The translations under genes and the position numbers were made by a program. Shown piece after piece: positions 49,773 to 58,800 of a stretch of 64,000 bases of DNA. The notes under the pieces were generated by a model. That model saw only the letters and a list, made by a program, of their open reading frames with translations. It ran no database searches and was not told the origin of the DNA. Origin of the DNA: Catonia carolina. Its lineage: Eukaryota; Arthropoda; Insecta; Hemiptera; Achilidae. Numbering within the stretch: position 1 is the first letter of the stretch; every line of letters starts with the position of its first letter. The stretch spans positions 47,234,391-47,298,390 of the forward strand of contig JAQMRL010000007.1 in assembly GCA_035578175.1 (NCBI GenBank), written 5' to 3'.

Positions 49773-49809
49773 TCAATAAAATTTCTTCGCTTGAGCTTCT
49801 TTATTATCC
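49773..49809 (-). CDS. ergic53: ERGIC-53 last exon: cytosolic tail ending KKFY
   Basis: The acceptor is TTTTTATTTCAG. With AA from the previous exon, the first G makes Lys. The rest reads DNKEAQAKKFY and stops (TGA, 49773-49775). Mammalian ERGIC-53 ends KKFF, where the lysines return the protein to the ER by COPI and the last aromatic pair drives COPII export. KKFY keeps both properties in principle. At 37 bp it is easily missed by annotation. Without it, a protein stopping at 51480 would have no sorting signal. Confidence 0.88.
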
Positions 49810-52800
49810 CTGAAATAAAAAATAAATCATTTTTTAGTCAAATTTTAAGCTATACTAGAAAGCCCCAGGTAAGAAGAAAAGAGATAAGCTCAGGTTAAGT
49901 GAGCAGAAATCATTTTGGCAGTAGGAGAGAAAATCTTTGTAATCAGTGCATAACAAACTTTCGCTTTATAAACAGCTAAAGCATGTCTGAATGTATGGTA
50001 TGCAAATCTGAGACTTACTTAATAATGCAGTATAAAAATCTTATATTCCTTCTTAAACAGGGTGCTGAGAAATTATACAAAAACTAATGTGACATGATCT
50101 ATAGAATAGACAGAGAAGGTTTTGAATATTCAGAATTAACTCAAAAAGCCGCATTGCAGTTCTGTTTAAATTCGAAAGAAATCACCAATTTTATACTATT
50201 GATCCACTGTTCCACGCATTTAGACCAATCACAACGTTTGCCAGTGTTGTCAGCTTGTAGGAATGTCAACCTGACAAATATTATGCGCGCATGAGTATAA
50301 AAGTGACAGTAGTTCACTCGTGTCTTGTATTTGGTACTGAACATGTCGATTATAGAGCGTGTTAACATGCAATACTTTATAGTATAATCAGCTGGTTACA
50401 TGTTTATAGGTTATATTATTATTGTAAGACCAAAAAAATGACTGACTAAAGATATAACAGAGCTACGAGAGCAAGTATTGGCAACGTAGCTGGCAAGTCA
50501 TTGGCTAGGTATGAAGTGATAGAGGTCAATGCGAACGTTCAGAGCTCAATTTTGAAAAATAGTATAGTAACGTCAATGACCGACCTGTGCTTCCTCTAAA
50601 TTAATCATAATGTATTCAAATTAATACAATTCAATCAGTAAAGTTTTTCATTTTTGCGATTTGGCAAGCACAATCCCCATACATATATTTCTGTCAAGAC
50701 AAAAAAACAGTCCTTGCTTCCACTGACTCCACACATCATATTTCTAAAATGCAGAATATTGTCCAATGTAATTTAAATAAAGATTCTGTTTACCCTTAAA
50801 TACAGAGTTCTACCAAATGGGTTTAACACATTGGAGTCTATGGATGAGTCCAGCTTGTCTGCTGCAAAAGGCTCCAAAATCATACGGATAAGTGGTTCTT
50901 ATCCTCACATACTGCTTTGTCTTAACATTGTTTACAATGGCTTGGTTTCATCTACAGCAGTGGTTTCAAACTGGAAGCCTTCAGAGGGCCACTTAAAAAT
51001 TTTACAAACACTTGGCGGGCTGCATAATTCTGAACAACATTTTACAGAGTTACCACAAACTGCAGCAAAGGCAGTACAAAGAGAAATTTTTTTCTTCGCA
51101 AACACAATAACATTTTTCTATTCTATATGCAACTTTTACCCTAATTAAAGTTATAATTAATTACAAAATGTTTACTATTCAAACATCTACTGATTTGCAG
51201 TAGGTATAACTACGTATAATTTTTAACATTGAAATTATGAGGATTTATCAAGAGCCACAAAACATCAGTTACCAGGCCGCGGGATTTTATCTTTGGTTGC
51301 GTAATATTACGGCAAAACGCATTGAAGGGTTAAATATTGTCCAATGATAAATAAACGGTTAAAAACAAATCATTTGATTAATAATATCAATCTAATAAAA
51401 GTGTAGTTTATCTAGTAAAATGTCTGTGTATACATTTATTAAAAGGATACTGAAAACACAAAATATTAAATAAAAAAAATTACTTGTATAGATGGTAGAC
51501 AAGTATAGCTGCAACTTGTAAAACAGCAACTACAATTAAGATTGTTGTTGAAGCGCAATTGACATTTGGACAATCGCCACCCGGTCCTCCAGCCAACTTC
51601 TGCGCAGTTGCAGCAGCATCACGTTTAATATTATTAAGACCATCTCTCAATTCGTTCACTAATGATGTCATGTCATAACCGACAGATTGAACTTGTGCGG
51701 TTGGAGCTCTCGCCTGATTTTGTAAAATTGAATCTGCTCTTGAATGAACTTCCACAACATAATTCCTAAAAATAATAACAAAAAATTTAATACGAATTCT
51801 AAATTTAACTAGATATTAAATAATTTAATGCATTCAAAACAAATTTGTAAAGACAAACTCAATTTTTTGTTAATTTAACAAAATTTCAGTGTGATGCCTG
51901 TTTTCTGTGATTGGAAAGGTCAAATATATTGTTTCTGAAGGAATCAAAATAAACCTTAGATATATCCAAAAATTACACAAAAAATTTATGTTAATTATTA
52001 CTATATACTAAATTCACTAGCGATAGGAATATGATTTTTTTATCAGATCATGGATTCATTTAAATTTTCATTTCAAATTTATTCATTACATAAACCATTT
52101 TATGAAATGAATAAAAAGTAATTACTTCTTTTAAAATTGTTATGTAGAAGCATTCATTAGGGCTTAAATAAACAAGTATAATACTGTCAATCAGAAACAG
52201 ATTTGTTGAAAGCGAAGAGAAGGCAGTATCCTGCTGCCTATGCAAGGCGTTCACATCACAATCTGGCAATGTAGCAGTGAGATTTCCCACCCAAACGACA
52301 TCTGCTAACGGTTTCATGATTTTAATCTTTTTTAATGTTGTGGGATCTAATTCATACTTTCAGATATAAGCGTCAATAGCTCGCTGCGCACTTCCGTACT
52401 TGCGGGTAGATCCGTCAATAGCTCACAAAGAGTTAAACAATATTTATTTTGGAATAAATTATAAACAATATTCTTTTTTATACATATGAAATGATGTAAT
52501 TTATCGTGGTTGCACATGTAAGTATATACAGTTGATTCCGGATAATTGGTCCACGGGTTAATTGGGGCAGTTCTTTAAAGAACAAAAACAAAACGGGATT
52601 TTATATTGATAAGTTCTCTGTTTATTCGGTTTACAATGCCACTTATTGGGGCCAATCCATAATGTTTTATTAAATCCATCACAGGCCAGCAACGAACACC
52701 ACATGGTTCTAAGCGGCAAGATAAAATAATGGGCAGGACAGAAGTACGTAAACATTTTGACAGATAAACAACAGTAATCAGACATCAGTCATAACAGAGA

Positions 52801-55800
52801 TGTTATTTACACTACAATGTGTACATAATCGTTGCAAGAATTTCAGCAAGTCATTTATCCTTTACTTATGCCCGACCTTACAAGCTGTATAGCCTCCTTG
52901 CAATTTATGGTTAGTTGTCATGTGTCATATGTATCCTGTACATAGAACGTTCGTAATTCCACGGTTCTCATCAGTTTTTGTGATTTCATGAGTGTACTGT
53001 ATCACACTTTTTTCCTGTCAGGTTGTTTTGTTATCAACAGGTATACTTTTTGATTTTTTTTAAAATTCCCATTTGTTTCACACATTTTGTTGGCATTTTT
53101 ATACGTAGGCTTACAGTACAGTACCTACTATCAACGTCTTTGTGAGTTAAAGTGCTGCATAACGATATGACTAAATGAACGAATAAAACTTCTCGACAAA
53201 ATAAAAACGTATCCACCTAACTTAAGCCAATGTAAACTGTCAGAACTAACCGGTGTACTGAAAAGTATGATAGCTCGTATCGTGCTCCAAGAAGATAAAA
53301 TACACCAAGAGTGGGCATAATAAGGTCATGGAACATCTCAGAAAAGAAAACGTGAAGGAAAGGAACCACTTATCGAGGAAGCACTGAATGAATGGTTTGG
53401 ATTTGTAACTTCGCATTGGCATTTTTATACGTAGGCTTACAGTACAGTACCTACTATCAACGTCTTTGTGAGTTAAAGTGCTGCATAACGATATGACTAA
53501 ATGAACGAATAAAACTTCTCGACAAAATAAAAACGTATCCACCTAACTTAAGCCAATGTAAACTGTCAGAACTAACCGGTGTACTGAAAAGTATGATAGC
53601 TCGTATCGTGCTCCAAGAAGATAAAATACACCAAGAGTGGGCATAATAAGGTCATGGAACATCTCAGAAAAGAAAACGTGAAGGAAAGGAACCACTTATC
53701 GAGGAAGCACTGAATGAATGGTTTGGATTTGTAACTTCGCAAGGTGCAAGTGTCAATGGTCCAATGCTTAAAATCAAGGCAAAAGATTTTGCTAAAAAGT
53801 TTAATCATTGTTCCGATACCCTTTAATTTTTTTCGTGTGTATACAGATACAACTTGCATATAAAATGTATGTGTGTGGTATGTTTAATAAAATATAGTAT
53901 CATATACGCTACAGTTTACGAATTAGTTTATTAGGGCCAAAATGCTCTGGTCTCGATGTGTCCCAATTTTTTGGAATTGACTATTATTTCCATGTGTATG
54001 CATTAAGGAGGGGCACAAGTAAACACTTCAAAAGTCTGAATTCTTTTGGTTCTGACTAGTCACGCAAATCAAATAACTATTATATTATGTATGTTTTAGA
54101 CAAACCTAATCTCTCTGGCGGTAGAAATAATAGTATTTTGGTTAGTCAAAACAGCATCTACTTCATGTCGACGAATTGTGTCTATCATTTGAGGCGCAGG
54201 TTGTCCACCAGGAACTGAAAAAATAATACACAATACAATTAACTATTTACTTAGTATGAGAATCTTACCTTAAAATTCCGTTTCAGAGTAAAAATTTAAT
54301 TACTACCATTAATACTACTTAGCATACAATAACGACCCAAGTCAATTCAAAAGTATTTAGTGAGTAAATTACTTTAACAAATTAAACAAATGTAAAAAAT
54401 CTGAATTGAAACACTCACACAACTTTCTCTTAAATGAATAATCAAATATGTTTAATTGTAAGTAAATAATGCAATATAAAAAACAACCTAATTTTAATCA
54501 TGAGTGAATCATGCAAAATGAAAATCACTAATTGGCACTAAACTAAGCTCTGTAGGAAAAAATTCTAGAAATAAAAGTTGCAGGTTTTATAATTTTTTAC
54601 AACTTTATACACACTTTTGCCATAAAACACATATTAAGGCCACAATCTTAAACGAACAATTTTTTACCACAAGAGCATAGCCTTCCCAAGTACCCTGGCG
54701 CGTACTATATCTTTTAGAGAAAAAAAATGTAGTTCCTTATATTCCAGTCCTGATCTGAGGCTAACTTTCGATGCTAGCCAGTAATAAAGTTTTCCCCCGG
54801 CCGAGTACAAACCCTGAACTGGGTAGTCCAGTGGTGGGGCTGCCACCTTAGAGCCTCTAGACGGGCCCTGGGTTTCATCTGGAGACCCACCTCCTAGGTT
54901 CATCCACCCTCTCCACCAATGGGAAAATTCCTCCTCTGCCTTTGAGACCATTGACCATTTTACCCGGTTCAATTGCCCAGGTTTTTAATTGGGTTGATTC
55001 CCTAGGCTCTTACGGCCTCCGCGCCATTAGGAATCCTCAATTTCTGCTATGAAGACCGATGACCAGTTTTCACCTCATGGCCAGTTTGCTCAAAAATTAT
55101 ACTTGGCAGACGAATTATAGAACAAGTTCGAGATTTTAAATATTTAGGATGCAAGATTTCTTATGACAAAGATGATGATGTGAGTGAAAAACTAGGAAAA
55201 TTCAGCACTATGTGGTTCTATTCGCAGGATAATAGGGCAGAAAACGAGAAAGGGCACTCAAATGGAATTTTTTAGAGCAATGGCTGTACCACACATAACA
55301 CATGGGAGTCATTGCAGAGAAATGAATTTTGTATCCAGGTTGCTGAAATGAAATTTTTGCCGGGAGTCAAAGGTTGTACCCGGTTAGAGTACGTAACGAA
55401 GCTATCCGTGCTGAGTTAAATGTTCAGTCACTGTTGGAAACGTTAAGGATATGTAAGAGAAACTGGTCCAACCATACTTCGCATACCAGCTCACAGACTT
55501 CCTCTGCGAGGATGGAAATATAAACCTAGAGGGAAGCAAGGCTTGGGAAGACCTAAAAAAATGGATGTCAGAACAGGCAATTGAGAGCCTAATCCTTGAC
55601 ATATAATGATGATGATGATGATGAAAAATGTAGTTAAGGAGGCAATCTTTAAAAAAATTGTAGGAGCTGTTTTTGAGAAAATCACATGAATGAAGCACCA
55701 CTATTTTCAGTTGACCGATTTTGATAAATTTTTCGTGTCTGGTTCCCTTGGGGTAACTAATTTAAGTTCCATGTTTAAACTTTGTATGGTACTCCATTCT

Positions 55801-58800
55801 TTAGATATTTTGTTCACACACAGACCAATCAATAAAAACCAGGTTTTTTTGGATTCAGGGGCCTGAAAATGTTTATTTCCGGTAAAAACTATTTTGAAAA
55901 CTAACATAAAAACAATACTTTCCTTTCCTAAATATTCATATACGGCAAGGGAAAGTAATAAAAACCTTCAAGTGATAACAGAAAATAATAAATAAAGTAC
56001 ATGAAAAAATTACTAAAAACACCCGCTCCTACAGTGGTACTAACTATGAGCTATTAAATCCTGCCATTCAATAAGTAAATTTGATTTTATTTCCAATTTT
56101 TGTTAACAGTAATCCCTTTCCAATCATAGTAGCTTTTTATTGACTGTTAAAATATTAAAGAATGTGAAATACAACACTGTTTTTCCAAATTTCATTCGGT
56201 GCAATACTCATCGAGACATAATAAATAAATAATAATAAAAAATAGCCTATCTCTTGTTATAATTATCTATTTGTATCTAATAAAGTGTGATAGGAATTAA
56301 ATATTCCTGAGTATTAAAGTATAACATAATTTTACATGCATTACGTATCACCATTCTTAATTAGGCTAATTTAATTAAAGGCTCAATTGTTATGAATCAT
56401 ATTTATTTAATTAATGATAAAGTTATTTAATAATGCATAACTACCTTGAGCAACTTGAGGTACTGTACCACCGCCTGCTTGTATAGTAGATAGCAGACTT
56501 AATGTTCTTTCTTGTCTTCCAATAATTTCATCTAATTTTTGGCTGAGTATTCTAACTTGTTCAAACATTTGGCTCTGTCCAGAGAATATCTGTCGTAATT
56601 CTCTTTGATTGTCAGATTCAAACCATTCTTCAAACTCAGATTCAGCATCTTTAGTAGCAGCTTCTGGATGTTCTTTACGATATTCTTCTTTTTGTTGATC
56701 AAGTTTTCTTTGATAGTCGGCATATTCTTGAGATAATTTTTGTTGTTCTTCTGGAGATACTCTTGCACCTTGTTGTGGTAACTGTGCACCTGGTGGATAT
56801 AAACTGGTTGTCAGGAAATGTAATACGTCATGATCATCAGCTAAACCACCTGTAGCTGCTGAGACACCAAAGTAACCATCCTTTGGTAAATAAACATTTT
56901 CAGCACGGAAACATACCTCAAAATCTTGTTCGTTGTTTGTCATTCCATTGTGAAATAATACCTGCAAAATAAAAATGACCAGTCTGTACATTAAAACAAT
57001 AAAAATAACAAACTAAATATTCAGTAATTTATTTCCTTGAAGTGAGCACAATAAAGTTAAATTAATCAAGGAATGACCTTATCACAATACAGAAACTGTC
57101 TTGTATTATGAAACAATAAGAATTTTTTATGGTTTAACAATTTTAACCTCTTTTTAAAACTCTTAAATATTTCCAAATTTGTGTGTAGATTTACATTGAG
57201 TGAAAATGATAACAAACTTTTTAAAGGAATTATTAAAACAAAGTGAGTATAATGGGTTTTATAATATTATACTGTAGAAGATATTTTAAGAAGACAGCAT
57301 ATTTAGGGGATTAATGAAGGTTGAAAAAGCTGTTGATCTTCCTGTCTACCAAAAGAAAAGAAAAAAATTACAGATTTGATTTATTTTCAACCGGTATTGG
57401 TTTAACACATTATATGCATATAAATTTTGTTACTTTCTATAGAACAGCATTCATAACTTTCCCTCAGCATGTTGAAGCGGAGAGTCCAATCAATTCCATC
57501 TTTTTGACTACCACGTACCTAGATAAACAATGTTTTTGTTTCTAGTAGTATAACAAATAGGAGGTCAAAGGCTGGCGATTGGCACTGGCGAAGGAACTGA
57601 CACTGAATACGTTCCACAATTACATACTAGTTAAAGTCTACTAGTACTGTCAATTAGACAGTCGTCTGCATGTAGGTCAGCTCTTACCAACAAATACTGC
57701 TCCCATGAGTTTGTGGCTCTAACTCTGGGCAATGCATGGTAGTATGTGGGCTGAAATTACATAGGAGGTTATTTAGTTAGGGTCTGATAACCCTGACAGA
57801 AGGTTCCAAGGTCCACCAGGTTGTGACATGGGGTTAACAACCCTTCACTGTAAAATATAAGTTGTTATGGAATCCAAATGTTACAGACAGGTATTAAGGA
57901 AAAAAGAAATGAAAGCTTTACTGTTAGTGGATAATTTGTGCTTTTTGCAAGAGAGCGAGGATAAGCTTCAGAGATCAGAGAGCATTTACTAGTAAATATC
58001 CTACCAGGTCTAAAATTGTGTTAGATGATGTAATGCACGAGCAAATATCGCAATGTAATTATTAAGGTTGTGACATCGGGTTTGAACAAGATTTGGACGT
58101 AGAGAAGAAAGTTGGCAAATTCCAAGCAGTGTGTGGCAATATTAGCCGAACCCTAGGCAGGAACATAAGAAAAGAAACACAGATAAAGTTTTACAAGGTG
58201 ATGGCTGCCCCAGTCCTACTCTATGGAATCGAGTCGTGGATTAGTATCAGACCACAGGAGAGAAGAGTACAGCGGCAGAGATGCGATTCCTGCGAAGAAC
58301 AATAGGTTGCAGTCACAGGGACTAATTAAGAAATGAGAACATAACAATAGAACTGGATGTTTACAACCTGAATGAGAAGATTGCAGAATATCATAATCGA
58401 TAGAGGGAGCAATAGAGAGAATACCTCAGGGAAGGTCCCGCTCAGTGTTTTGCAATACAGGGACTGGTGGGGAGGAAAGATGTTGGGAGGCCATGCAAAA
58501 GATGGCAATAATTCAGTAGTTTGTCACTGTTGTGAGTCAGAACATGCGGAAGCCTAATCCTTGATTGTGAGATGAAGAACAAATGAAACTCTCAAAGAAA
58601 TAAAGGATTGGATGTGGACGATGTTATGAATGATTGTATTTTGATGTGTGTGAGAGGATGGAGGGCACTAGCAACTAGCAGAGAGGATTGTGGAGGAAGC
58701 CTAAGTTTGTATTTGGCAACCAAGCAGTTTATGGGATCCTCAACATTCATCTGTACCAACCAAAGCTAGTAGGAAACTGGAGGGGCATTTCAGATGTGGC

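Larger units (their letters stand above)
52529..53981 (+). mobile_element. pogo/Tigger-like element in an ERGIC-53 intron
   Basis: TA flanks both ends (52527-52528 and 53982-53983). The ends are CAGTTGATTCCGGATAATTG at the left and, read inward from the right, GTCAATTCCAAAAAATTGGG, an imperfect inverted pair. The plus strand carries N-terminal pogo transposase sequence (53220-53826). TA targets, CAGT-type ends and this DNA-binding domain all point to pogo. It is not full length: the DDE half is missing. It lies antisense to the host gene. Confidence 0.82.

Noticed and set aside
51480..51482. TAA as the ERGIC-53 stop codon
   Set aside because: It overlaps a GTAAT donor, and a phase-matched exon with the conserved KKFY tail lies downstream.
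54664..54972. 102-codon minus-strand protein with Trp-rich start
   Set aside because: It is antisense to the GC-rich leader of an inserted LINE bounded by a 12-bp duplication.
56407..56991. A 194-codon gene at this position
   Set aside because: It is an ERGIC-53 exon (56445-56961) with intron sequence read at both sides.
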